64,000 bases of DNA from Dactylonectria macrodidyma. Taxonomy: Eukaryota > Ascomycota > Sordariomycetes > Hypocreales > Nectriaceae. Position numbers and translations under genes: made by a program. The stretch lies in assembly GCA_020744425.1 (NCBI GenBank), contig JAGMUV010000021.1, positions 1,116,001 through 1,180,000 on the forward strand. The letters are read 5' to 3'. The notes under the pieces were generated by a model that searched no databases, was not told the origin of the DNA, and saw only the letters and a list, made by a program, of their open reading frames with translations. Of the stretch, positions 31,872 to 43,121 are shown one piece after another (positions within the stretch are counted from its first letter, which is position 1; each line of letters starts with the position of its first letter).

Positions 31872-33270
31872 GCCAGCATGCTTGGGAAAGCCTTACTAGG
31901 GCAATGTAAAGGACCGTATCAATACTTTATGCCCACACATTGCTTTTCCTGCCAGGAAATACCGCAAAACAGGTGGGTGGGTCTAGCCCAAACTGCTGTT
32001 AGTTGCTGAAGAGTGAGTTGCCTACTCCGAAACTACCGTAGAGACGACGTTAACGGCACATAACCAAAGTTGATGGCCGAGGATTCTCGTCAGTGCTAGA
32101 AACACCGTCTTCTTGCCACAGTTCGTCACTGACCCAGGACCATGCCGGCACCCAGCGGCCTAACTGCATAACGTGCCGGGGAAGTGGACAGTAGCACAAA
32201 CACAAACTCCATCCCCTCTGCACGGAAAGCTCCGCCAGGGCGATGTGCCGGCCTTCCGCAAGCCACAAATGGCATCCAAAATGCATCATGTACTATGTCG
32301 GGAGGGCGTTGATGACAGTGTAGCAGCCCCAGTACCTGCTTCCCTGCATCGGCTCTTCAAGAATGCGAACGGAACAGTACTACCTGACTCAAAATCAATC
32401 TACACCACTTTTAACTTTTGTCTTCTGAATGCTTCATCCCTACGAAGCGACCGTAGCTTACGATATTACGATTCATGGACGCACCCAGAAGGTTTTCGTT
32501 TCTCAAGCGCTGAGAGAGATGTCACGCTTGCATGATGTCTGGATATCAGCCGGTCCTTAGCGTAAGGGTCGGCACCTACCGGTTTCACATGACTTCCGCT
32601 GTCAACAATGCATCAGTGCCATTGCTGCGCCAGTGGTGCACAGGTCAGGAGGGGACAGGTCACTTTAACCATATAAAAGACCAACACCGCGTGTGATAAC
32701 AATTCATATCAGTAGCTATTCCAGCAAATAACTCGCCTATCTACCTGTTGTGCTAGTACTATCCTGTATTTAATGTAATAGGCGCTGCCTAAGATATTAA
32801 TGCTTTTGCGCTATAAAACCTTAGCACTCATTGCGTCTCTCTATAGCGATGGTCAGGGATGTACTCATTCTTGATTTTCTTCTCGACGACAGGGGCTATC
32901 AGGCTGGAGATTGCACATTAGGTGCTGAATTGCATGGAAGAGGACCCGACAAGATGCTATGCTAACTTGAAGGTATAGTCAGATCTACTAGGAATCGCAT
33001 CCAATCTCGCGACGCTTAACCGCTCCTGCCTCCAACCCTAGAGCCCTACTCCTATAGTGATGTTCAACCTGAAAGTCGTTCAGCATTCTATGTTGATCAC
33101 TTGGTAGGAATTAGATGTATTCGAGGATACCTTGGACGACCGTGTCAGGGATCAAGCCTTACACTTTGTTCTCCGATACTCACGCCATGACGAAGCGCAC
33201 TAGATGTCCCGATGGCGAGGAGCAGCTCGACTATCTTGTCCGATCCTCGCTCAATCGTCCGCCATCATGG
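31872..33270. other. Long stretch without a supported gene
   Basis: The largest frame (32173-32535, plus) has no recognisable domain. No inverted repeats or tandem arrays stood out. Confidence 0.45.
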
Positions 33271-34673
33271 CTATCTGCCGCTTCCATATCTCCGACCTTT
33301 TGGATCCATTATCTCCTCCACCCCGACTAGCGTGTCGTTCCGCACAAATATCCCACGACCTCCATCCCGGCTGGACCTTTCGGAGCCATACTCTCGACTC
33401 GAAATCACCGTGTGGACGCCTTCCGAGCTGCGTGCAGGCGCCAGGTCAAAGTCATGCCCATCAGGTATGTTTTGCTCCGGATCCGCCAGCTGATGCGTCG
33501 AGCTCGACTCGTCAGCCTCGGCCTCCTTGTTCGTTCGACTCAATGTAGTCAATCTGATGATGTTGCTTGGCCGGCTGATGGGTTGGCTGCTGCCGTGGGA
33601 GCTGAGGAACTGTGCGGGAAGGATGTGTCGGAAAATTGGCCGAAGCAAAGGGAAACATGCTAAATAGGGGCGGGTGAGTGAATGTAACTGGCTAGGTATG
33701 GAGTAATTATTGGGGTTATTACCAGAGACGATGGCGATATTCACCTCCACCGCTCCAAGGATGCAGTACATGGCGTAGTCATACGGCATCTGCGTTGTAT
33801 CGTTGTTGTAATTGACCAACTCGACCAGAACAAAAGCGGATGCGAGGCAGACACTGGATTGTTGCCATTAGCCTCTGTTACGTATCAGAAGGAATGCAGA
33901 CCCTTACATGATGCCGAGGATGAAGAGGGCGATGATACCGAGCTTCTGGCCGAGGCGTAGGCGAAGCCTGGATACTTCAGCAATAGGAAGAATGAGGATG
34001 ATGATATCCATTATGAAATGGGTGGTGATGGTGCCCAAGAAGAACTTCCCACCGTCGATGTTGCAAACAGAACCTGTGATTGTCTTATCCCAAATTGACT
34101 GGACGGGAACGCAGCGGAAGGTCAACATGAACGTCCGGAAGATGATCCACATCACCGACATGGTAAGGAGCAACAGAATGGGAATCCGGATAGTTGATGT
34201 CTTGAACAGTCGCCAGTAGAATGATAGGATGGATATCTTTGACGACGCCAGCGAGGAGGCGTAGCAGAGAGAGTTGAAGAAACCGAGAATCCTCGCGTGG
34301 TAGAGGATATTCTCCCTTGTCTCCGTATCGAGGCCATCGGACATCAGTTTGCCAAGCGACCAGTGGAGGGTCCCTGCAAAGCAATTATTATGGACTCAGT
34401 CTAGAGACTCAGGCGAGGTCGCTTATTACATTCCAGCAAGATGCCGCAGTAGCCGGTCGCAAATATCTACGAGGGCTTCCTGTTAGCAGCTTGTCTCACC
34501 AAGCAGGAGAGCAAAAGGTGCAGACTCACAAATGCAGATACGCAAAAGTAATCATCAAACCACCAGCTAACCTTGGTCATCCGCCGGGCGAAAACCCGCA
34601 TGATCAGGGCCACCAAGGCGGCGATCCAGGTGATGCCGATGCCGACATAGAGGTTGGTTTGGAGCCCAGCCAT
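33271..34673 (-). CDS. Fungal rhodopsin-domain integral membrane protein, 388 aa, five exons
   Basis: Exons 34673-34530, 34466-34430, 34373-33908, 33853-33723 and 33659-33271. The introns are 63, 56, 54 and 62 bp, all GT-AG, and the joined frame is 1167 nt with no stop. The protein fits the seven-helix fungal 'rhodopsin domain' family (PF20684-type), not a retinal-binding opsin. Helix 1 is YVGIGITWIAALVALIMRVF, followed by WWFDDYFCV. Other blocks typical of the family are ILSFYWRLFKT, FRCVPVQSIWDK (after the fourth helix), FFLGTITTHFIMDIIILILP and ASAFVLVELVNY. A Ser-rich polar tail of about 120 residues follows the last helix (VEVNIAIVSACFPLLRPIF). Such proteins are plasma-membrane proteins of mostly unknown role; some carry CFEM domains, absent here. 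It looks intact. Confidence 0.88.
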
Positions 34674-35783
34674 GGTTGAGACACAAAGCTGGCCGCAGTC
34701 GTCTTCACACAAAATCTCAGCAAATCTCAGCAGATCGGGTTGCAGTCGACAGCGATCATAGGTTGATCGTAGTGACGGAGGAAAATGGCCTTGGGGTGAC
34801 CATTGCATTGGGACCGGTGGGGATCTGCTTGAATGACGGGAACGGGTTGGGAGGGGATGGCCCCAGTACCCCAGAGTCCGGATGCTTAGTAGGGGGTAAG
34901 GGGGGGGCACCCAAGCCACTTTCCGTTGATAATGTGGCTGTTGCTAACCGAGGAGACTGAGCGAGGTTTATTGGGTGGTTGGAGGTGGACGTAGTCGCTG
35001 ACTCGGTCACCAAATCGTGGCTTGCCCTCCACAGCTGAAGGGTGCCGTCGAGTGGCCGCACAGAAAGCTGTCTGGATGGTTCTGGAGCTATTCCTAGCGT
35101 AACCATGTTTCCTTTATCTGCATGGAACCAGAAATCAGGAGATCTGCTCGGCTATTCGGCGAGCCAAGGCTCAATCTGTTGGAGATACTGGTAATGGTGG
35201 TAGCTTCAGAAGCTTTGGCCTCGCACGGTTCGCGCCTTGAGCAATGACTCAGATGCCTACTGCCAATCGGTATGCCTAAAGCACAGGGCTGATGGTGCTA
35301 ACGGTAGCGAGCCGGGCTAGATAGAGAGATCTCTAAGTGATTCTTAACTGCCGCTGCAGGTCGACAACAAATCGTGAAATGATGAGTCGAGAAACGTCAA
35401 GCGAGGTTCATGTAACAACTAGGCAACTCGTTCCTGGTGCCGAGCCAAAAGAGGAACGGAACATCAATCTTACCGGGCCCCGTTAAAACTGCATGTTGGT
35501 GTGTAAGTTTGGCCGCACCGGGAGTTGTCATTTCCCATCCCCGGCAGCTAATCCTTGTCAAGTTCCATGAGGCCAGGGTAGGGAATCAATCCATCCACGT
35601 CAATATCCGACTTTGTGGATTGAATTGACGGTCTTACTCAGCAAAGTGCTCGAGGATTGGTGTCCACGAGGCTATCTGTGGATTGATATCCACAAAATTG
35701 AACCCGTGGAAGACCCCTGTCACATTTAACTCGAATTTCCTAATCTGGCAATTCGTGAAGCTATCGCCGAAACTTCTATTGCC
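34674..35783. other. Spacer with TGTGGATTGATAT-type palindromic motifs
   Basis: No gene supported. Near 35580-35700 the motif GTGGATTGA / TCAATCCAC recurs in both orientations; this may be subterminal sequence of the hAT element that follows, but no clear TIR was found. Confidence 0.4.
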
Positions 35784-38046
35784 TTACTCCAGGTGCTCCT
35801 CTGAACAGTCCCGTCCAACAGCCTCCTCCAACGCTGCATCGTCAAGCAGTATGCTATCGACATCTTCGATAATGCCTACGCGTAACCAAGATCGCAGCGT
35901 TTGGATTAGTCCAATCGTGCCAGCGTCTAATCGGTTTCGGAGGGCCGTGACCATCAACCCGGTGGCGGAGAACAGTCTCTCGCACTCAGAGCTCATGGCC
36001 GGCAGTGTCATGGCATTAAGACCTATCAGAGATAACCTTGGGTACTCAAACCTCTTGGTTATCCAATGCTCAACTGGGTCTTCGACGTCTCTATCGCTCC
36101 CAGACACACTGGCTTGCCACCGGACATATTCATCTGCTGGAGCAGCGGAAGGTTGACTTTGACGATATCTGTTACGATACCGATCAAAGGAGGACAATGT
36201 CGCCTTTCGCCTCTTCACAACCGGTCCTTCAGGAGACGTGACTGTGATTTGTAGGTCTATGTATTCCGCATCCCGAAGACGTTGTACGATATCCTTCACT
36301 TCATCGACCCAACCCGGATGCTGTTAACCCCAAACCTCGTCGAAATAGTCCCATCATAGGCTAGGGTGTAAGGCAGCAGCAGCGTAGTATACTGGTGAGT
36401 CGCTTAACGTATTGTAATATTCATCAAGCTTCTTCCAGTCCAAGTTGATATTAACGCCAAATTACTCCAGCTCAGGATGCCTCTCAATACGAGATTTTAC
36501 GTCCTCAAGCTTTCCAAGTAGGAATTCGAACGCCTCCAGCACATCAGTCATGGCGCCAAAGGTTTCCCTAACCCCAGACGATCGATGTCGCGACTGTCGC
36601 GACTGTCCGTCTCCCTGAAGCACTTGGACGACAATGTGAAAATCGGATAGGATCTCGTCAAATGTCCTCAATACCGCCCAATCGCTCTCGTTGATGAAGC
36701 TCGACTGGTCGAGACAGGGAGGAAGCTTATATCCAGCCTCACCCTTCCGAGCGTCTTGGAGTAGCCTCTTGGCTCTGGCGATAAATTCTTCGTATAAGGG
36801 CTGGAAGCGAAGCATTCGTTTTATCATGTAGTATTGGGATAACCATCTAGTATCGTTGTCAATGACAACGTCAACTGGCTGGTGCATCCACTCGTCATGG
36901 GCTGCTCTGGCCAAGGGCTCCCCCTTGACGAGAGGTTTCTCAAATGCATCAACGTCGTTTCCAAAGAGAAGAGATTTGATAATAAGGTTTAGGACGTGTC
37001 CTATGCATCGAACGCGTTGCTGTACCGGGTCAAATCTCAGCTCTTCTACAATCTCTGCCACGGCTGTTTCATTGTTCGCTGCGTTATCGAGAGTGAAGTA
37101 ACCGACCTTGTCCTCGATGCCAAACGACTTGATGATCTCGAGGATCTCGGCGGCAATGTTCTCGCCAGTATGTCGTTCTACCAGTTCCGGAATGCCAAGC
37201 ACGACCTTTTGGAGCTGATTCTCTGTCTCTGAAGACTGCCGTCCCGCCAAATAACACGTGACGATTCCTAGTCCTTGCGCCATTAAAAGCAATGTGGATT
37301 CGGCCTGGTGACCTCTTCAGGACCTCCTGAACCATGGTGTGATATCACCCAAATTGCTGAACCGCCAGTCTCTGCATAATCTTCGCCGTAATGTGGGCAT
37401 TCCCAACTTTGACCGTCGGATTGAGGTATTTAAATGCCTGTTGCTGTCGAGGGTGCACTATCTGCTTGAACGATTGCTGGCTTTTGACTATCCAGTGGAC
37501 AATGAGCTTCTGGAACTGTCCTCGATCGAAGCGTTTGATCAAGCTATTGGCCATCGCTTGATCCTTTGGATTGGAACGTTTGAGAGTTATGAAGTCCGAA
37601 ATAGAGGCAAGTACCCTCTTGCCTCCCTTCTTCTGTGAGAGTGTGGATCGTCGTCCTGATGGATCCCAGTAGCCATGGGCTTTCCAGAGGTGGAGTTCTG
37701 CGTTTTAAGTCCCTTCGGATTCGTATGACTGTGGTTAGGGTATCTTCTAGCGCACTAATGGCATACAGATCCATCCCCTTGATGTTGTGGGTTGAGTCTT
37801 AACTCTGTGATTCCATACCTATGATAGGGTATCCTTGCTGCGTTCGGCCAGTGTGAATCCCTTCCAGACGCGGAAGATCCTCCGCTCTTCATCATTCGTC
37901 GGCGCCCCAAGTAGGAGGTTGGAGGGCTTCGGGGTCCGGATCCAGAGCAGGCCGAGGGGATTCGGCATGCCCCTCGTTGTTGGTTGGTAGTGTAGGTTCA
38001 ACGTGTAGAAAGTCCGCCATCTCGAACTTGAAGGTTCACCGACCGT
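35784..38046 (-). pseudogene. hAT-family transposase, frameshifted
   Basis: From high to low coordinates: an N-terminal region in several frames (37345-38046), with HPRQQQAFKYLNPTVKVGNA near 37430; VQEVLKRSPGRIHIAF at about 37300; then a long open block 37270-36462. That block has the hAT core YFTLDNAANNETAVAEIV, the RCIGHVLNLIIKSLL motif and DNDTRWLSQYYMIKRML. The C-terminal dimerisation domain is at 36299-35784 (WITKRFEYPRLSLIGLNAMT, SSECERLFSATG, ALRNRLDAGTI). At least three frame breaks and several stops separate these parts, so it is dead. The finger-containing fragment at 27.1-27.6 kb is a different copy. No clear TIRs seen. Confidence 0.88.
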
Positions 38047-38271
38047 ACGAATCGGTTGAATATGTGACATTTAAGTTCACGCATTATACGCGTCGGAACG
38101 TGGCAGAACGTGTCGGACGTTGGGATTGATTAGATGTGTTAGTGCTTGCTTAGAGATATGTAGTAACGTACATGATAAGCAGAACTTATCGTGGGGTCGT
38201 TTTGTGGAGTAATTTCGGGGAATCGTATGCGATTACACAACTACCACCTCATAAGTGCCTGGCGTTACGTA
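38047..38271. other. Spacer
   Basis: Short AT-rich flank between the hAT relic and a small inverted-repeat element; nothing else seen. Confidence 0.4.
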
Positions 38272-38397
38272 TGCGAATATCTCGACAGCCAGAGGCTCAA
38301 TTGAGGCCATTCCGGGGCCTGGGGATTGATATATTCCGGCAGTGCGTTTAGTCCAGGAGCGGCATCATATAGGCTACTGGCTGTCGAGATATTTGCG
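38272..38397. mobile_element. Very small TA-flanked inverted-repeat element (MITE, ~126 bp)
   Basis: Arms of about 22 bp, TGCGAATATCTCGACAGCCAG on the left and its near-perfect reverse complement on the right (38376-38397), lie within TA dinucleotides. The centre is 80 bp without coding capacity. Could alternatively be a hairpin at the protease 3' flank. Confidence 0.55.
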
Positions 38398-38658
38398 TAT
38401 GCAGCGTCCGGGAGAGATAAGGGGGGAGCTAGGCTTTATAAGAAGCACTATAAGATAATAATACACTAATCTTACGGCTCTTTAATCTTTAAAAATGCAT
38501 CTTCTAAGTTAGTTATAAATTCATGATGATCATTTAATTAATAATTGAATACTGAATCCTCGATGAGGAGACTCAAGAACAAAATTACGTGACCTTCCGA
38601 TTACTCCAACAAATCCAGAACATCACACTGACTATTTACACCGAATTAAATTCCTCAC

Positions 38659-40970
38659 TTACATAGCAGCAGCAAGAACGAAGCCCATCACAACGGCAAC
38701 AAATCCAGGAGCGTTCCAAGAAGCACCGCCAGTCACAACCGCTGGCTCAGTGGACTCCGAGGTAGGGGCAGCGTAGGTAGGAACCTTGGTCGTGGTAGCC
38801 TTGCCGGTAAGGTACCAGGTCGCAGTGGCGTTGTTTGGAAGAGCGCAAGTCGTACAGCCTGGCACAGGAGTGGGAACGGGGTTCTCCTTGCCGGGCTTGA
38901 CGGTGACAACGTTGATATAGGTCTTGGTCTTGCCTCCGGTGACAATAGTCTTGGGAAGAGTGTAGGTAGCAGTCGTAGGTGGGCAGACAAGAGCGGTAGT
39001 GGTGATGACCTCAGTGGTCAGGGAGCTAGTGCATTTGGCCTTGCCGGGGCAAGACGTCACGATGTGGACACGAGTCTTGGTGAAGGTGGAAGTGACCTTA
39101 GGAGGCTTAGTAGTCTTGGCTCCAGGGCACCAAGTGGTGTAGGAAGTGATAACTTCAGTGGCGACAGAACCAATGGGGCACTTGGTGACCTCGGGCGGGC
39201 ACGAAGTAATAGTGTGGACATTGGTCTTAGTGAAGGTCTGGGTGTAAGTGGGAGCATGAGTGGTGTGACCATGAGTGGCAGAGGTGTTGTGGTATCGAGT
39301 CGAGGACTGGATGGTGGAGGAGAAGGTGGTGGGCTCCTGAGTGCCCTCAGTGGAGGTGATGGTCGAGCTATCAGCACCGGTCGTCTGAGTAGAGCCCTCA
39401 GTAGTGCTCTCGGAGGTAGGCTCGGAGGTGGGCTCGGCGGTGGGCTCAGTCTCGGTCTCGGTCTCAGTCTCGGTTTCGGGGGCGGAAGTGTGGGTGGAAG
39501 TTGGCAGCTCAGGGGCGGTGCTGGTCTGAGAGCCACCGCACTCGCCGACCGAAGATGGAACAGAATCGGGGCCAGAGCCAATGGCAACTAGGTTGGAACC
39601 GCAGTCCTCACTGGGGGCGAGGTGAATCATTCGGTTGTCCCAGTCGTAGACGACATAGGCGGCACGGAGAAAAGTGTCACCAAGAACGGGGAGGTCTATG
39701 TTCGCGTTAGGGACAAAGTCTAGTTAAACCGGAGGAAAATAGAACTTACCGTTGTCCTCAAAGGCACCCAGAATGCACATGTTGTTCTGAGGCTGTTTCC
39801 AGATGAAGTCGGAGTAGGAAACCTTAATGGTAGTCTCGCCAAAGACAAAATCGACAGAGGCATCCAGATCGGCGACCTCGCAGTCAACCTCGTATTGGTT
39901 AGAACCGGGGATTGCCCCTGCGGAGGGGAAGCCGGCGAGGATAGCCTGGAAGATGGAAGTAGGGAAACCGGAAAGAGTGTAGCCACTGTCCAGAAGGACG
40001 ACCTGGGTGCCTTCGAAAATTTGATCCCTGGAACCATCGGCTTGCTTGAGGCTGAGTCCGTCAAGGTTTACCCAATAACTAGTTGGGAGTCAGTACAATG
40101 CAGTACAAGTGATATCTAGTTTGGCTTACCGAGTCAAACCGTCGGGAGAGTCAGCGGCGGGGACAATAGGGCGCTTCTCAAGAGCCCCAGAGAACTTCTT
40201 AGTGTCAAGGCCGCCATAGATGACGGCACCAATATGAGATTAGAAACGTCGAGGCACGATGAGTGGATGATATAACCTTCAGAGCTATCAATGGATCGGA
40301 GGTCCAGACTGAAAGCACGGCTCTCAATGAACCCTTGCTGAACCAAGTTATCGATGACCAGCTTGTAGGGGGCTTCCCATCCATTGAGATCAGGGCCAGC
40401 ACCAATGATACCAGTATTCCAGAATTCACTGTCATATGCGAGACCGAAAATCTGCTGAGCAATCTTCGCGGCTTTATGTCGAAGGTGTGTTAGTTGCCAA
40501 CCATTGTCCTCATCAACTCAACGGCAGCACTTACATCCGATGGTCACAAAATCATGGACGTACTCAATGTCGGCATAACCAGTACCATATCCAAGACGGT
40601 TCGAAGCACCGAGATCCTCAACAGTGCTACTCTCGGTGAATCTGGGGAAGGTCGCGCAGAAGTCTGGCTGGCTGGCCTTGGAGCAGACGGGGTTGACCCA
40701 AAGCTCAGTAGATCCGGTGTCGAAGTTGAGGGTGACAACCTAGCCAGGGGTACCGAATTCAACATCAATAGAATAGAAGAAGCCGGTCTGCTGGTTCTCA
40801 AGAGCAATCTCGTTCTGTCGCTTGGTAACGTTCTTGACGACTGGGGCGCCTTCGGAGACTTTGATGGGGAATCGAAGAAGGCCGTTTTATTAAGGAACAT
40901 CAAGGGCATGTGCCAAAACCGGCACGGCTGCGAGGGTGAAAAGAGTGGACAACATTTTGGTAGTTGACAT
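38659..40970 (-). pseudogene. Secreted GPI-type aspartyl protease, nonsense mutations
   Basis: Pepsin-family (A1) endopeptidase of the fungal yapsin-like group. ATG at 40970 gives a signal peptide (MLSTLFTLAAVPVLAHA). The first active site is NFDTGSTELW; the second is LLDSGYTLSG, where Tyr follows DSG. Later blocks are NDLPVLGDTFLRAAYVVYDW, a long Ser/Thr-rich stalk with a TETETETETE run and repeated TFTKTxVHxxTSCP units, and a hydrophobic end (APGFVAVVMGFVLAAAM) fitting a GPI anchor. Introns: 40534-40472, 40276-40230, 40129-40079 and 39749-39696. Defects: TAA-TAA at 40892-40887; TAG at 40742-40740 where GTPGxVV needs Gln; and the second intron ends TTG instead of AG. The 3' half is clean. 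Best read as a recent pseudogene; re-initiation downstream cannot be excluded. Confidence 0.85.
39190..39490 (-). repeat. Low-complexity Ser/Thr stalk repeats in the protease gene
   Basis: Codes for Thr-Glu dipeptide repeats (GAGACT-type units, about 39440-39475 in plus orientation as TCAGTCTCGG) and PTSEPTSE units. A second repeated unit, TFTKTxVHxxTSCP, occurs twice in the stalk. Such stalks are usually heavily O-glycosylated. Confidence 0.75.
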
Positions 40971-42925
40971 ACGCCGGCTTAAAGAGTGACTGGTAACAGA
41001 AAGACAGATTCGAAAGGATAATGAGTGTATGTAGTCGGAGCGACGGTACGAGACACGGCTGAAGAGGAAGACACTCGCAAATAGGTTGCGGGAATTTCAC
41101 ATTACTATTTTTATCGACTTCAGTCAGTGAACTGCAGGACTAAGTGGTGTAAGCCTTCAGCCTAACCCCCTGTCGAATCTCTGGCAACAATGCGTGTTTG
41201 CTAGCAAACTACTTCGTGCATACCCTATTGAGGAGGTGGATGTCGAGGCTTACCAAAAGATGCCAAGAACCCTCTTCGTACGTCAGCATCTGCAGGACAT
41301 GGTCTCTCCACAAGCATACATGGGGGAAATAAGAAACGGCCTCTCGTTCCTCCGGTCTTACAAAGACAGGCTGGTTTCTAGGAAGAGTTGGCTCAGCCTT
41401 AGGGCTCCTCCGAGTGACCCCGCACATGTCATTAACATGGGGCCTTAAAATGTTTGCTCTTGTCCATTGACTTCGCCGCGATTCATGCGCACGGCGAATC
41501 TGTAAGGCAGATTTTGCAAAAAAGCATTGCCGCAACCAATAAGTCTTAGATCTTAACTCAGATCAAGAGGAAGTGGTGGAATCAATTACAGTCCAGGCAC
41601 AGCCCTGCGTTGAAGAATGCACGAGATGAAACACGCCGTTTTTTTTGGCTTGCACAAAAGCCCCGGAAATGGCTTTGGGCGTCAACTTTAGTAGCATCAT
41701 CTACCGCTATTCGCCGACGCCTCCATACGTTAATTTCGGAGCTGTGACTTGTCTGCATGCATCAAGCGTAAGCACTTTACCGCTTTGTTTGTCGACAACA
41801 GAGTCGAATGCCCCTGCAGCCTTGGCTCGGGGAGCAGTACCCGAGAATTGTTAGTGATGTTGTTCCTGCATCACGCAGCTGAAGTGACGATGGTCAGGGT
41901 CCACCAATGGGATTTCCGAGGGCAAGAAATTCTCTGTGTTTGCTCCGAAGCAAGGTCGTACGACTGTCACTGTCTCGAGATGGTTGCCATGTTGCTAGAA
42001 GAGAGTGCGCCCGACAGTGTCACATCAGATCTAATTTAGGCACAGGGGAAATAATGAGGTCGAAAAGTATCGAGCATTTGCTTCTGGTTAGTGAAGATCT
42101 GTCAGATTGAATCGAGTGGAAATAACGAGACAAATCTTTGGATTTACGAGGAATACGACGAGCTGTCAGCGTCGGGATGTTGGCATTTATATGCAGATCA
42201 CACCGGGTCAACAATCACGCCCACGGCGATAAGTGAAGCTAATTCTGATGGCAAGGCGACGGCAAAGCCAGAGTAAATTACCCCTGCCAACTGGTGGCCC
42301 GACAAGGTGGCGATATTTAAATCAGGGCCGAGGATCGGCATTGATCAACTTAAGAGATGGTCAATCCGGGGACCGGGAACCCCTGAATCGGGCTTAAAGT
42401 TCAAGGCACTTTGGCCGCTTGTTGTTATCCAGGCGAGGAATCCGACGATTAATTTTACTCGGGGTAAAAAGCGGCCAAGGATGAGGCGCAGTCGCGTCTT
42501 CAGTCGGACCTTTTCTACAGACTGACAGATCAGAAACGCGCCGCTTGCGCCACAGGAGACGATGCCCACATGCGAAGCTCTCTCTTCATTGTCGCTCCAC
42601 TTGTCTTGAGCATCTGTGCGGGGTAAGCACTGAGCATCAATTGCAAACACAATGACCGCGCGCCAAGAACATATAGGGACTTGAACATGCAGGCGCTCGA
42701 TGAGCGATGGATTAAAATAGTCTTGGTCGTATTTGACCAAATGGTTCTATGACGTAGTCACTGCACAAGTTACAGCGACTGTGAGTTTGTCGCCACAGCT
42801 TTTGAGTTTTTGAGTTGAGTTTTCTGGATCGATTTGATGGTTATTAAGCTTTGTGCCGCGCCGGATCAATTGGTTCAGGCGTAATTTTATTTGGGCGCCT
42901 GGGCGCCTATGTATTGGCCGCCCAC
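40971..42925. other. Long stretch without a supported gene
   Basis: Several frames of 60-130 codons, none with a recognisable domain or plausible splicing. No tandem or inverted repeats stood out. The first 130 bp is the likely promoter of the protease pseudogene. Confidence 0.45.
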
Positions 42926-43003
42926 AAATGGCCGCCAAACTTGGAAGCCATGCGAGCAACGATCCGGTTTGCATTGGCTACGGGTCGCCTTGATGCAAGC
43001 TAA
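42926..43003 (+). pseudogene. LINE 3' fragment (last 25 codons of ORF2)
   Basis: Reads KWPPNLEAMRATIRFALATG then RLDAS and stop. This matches the end of the LINE ORF at 54310-54385 (KWTPNMEAVRAIIRFALATG), with conservative differences. Everything upstream is lost, as expected for a severely 5'-truncated retrocopy or an eroded one. Confidence 0.8.
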
Positions 43004-43121
43004 CCATGGAGGTCTGAGAGCCGCATGAGGCTGTGTCTCCAGGTGCATCCTCTTAAGTTCCCAACCCCAACTTGCGTGAACCACGGAGCACTCCACGAGA
43101 CGTCCTCGACCACGCTCTCAA

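Noticed and set aside
33271..34673. Fragmented membrane-protein pseudogene
   Set aside because: Four short introns restore a complete 388-residue protein; no mutation is needed.
36856..37232. Plus-strand frames opposite the hAT core
   Set aside because: The minus strand carries clear hAT motifs; the plus frames are shadows.
39064..39591. A 175-codon plus-strand frame opposite the protease stalk
   Set aside because: It is the antisense shadow of the Ser/Thr-rich repeat; Gly/Leu/Arg-rich composition follows from codon complementarity.
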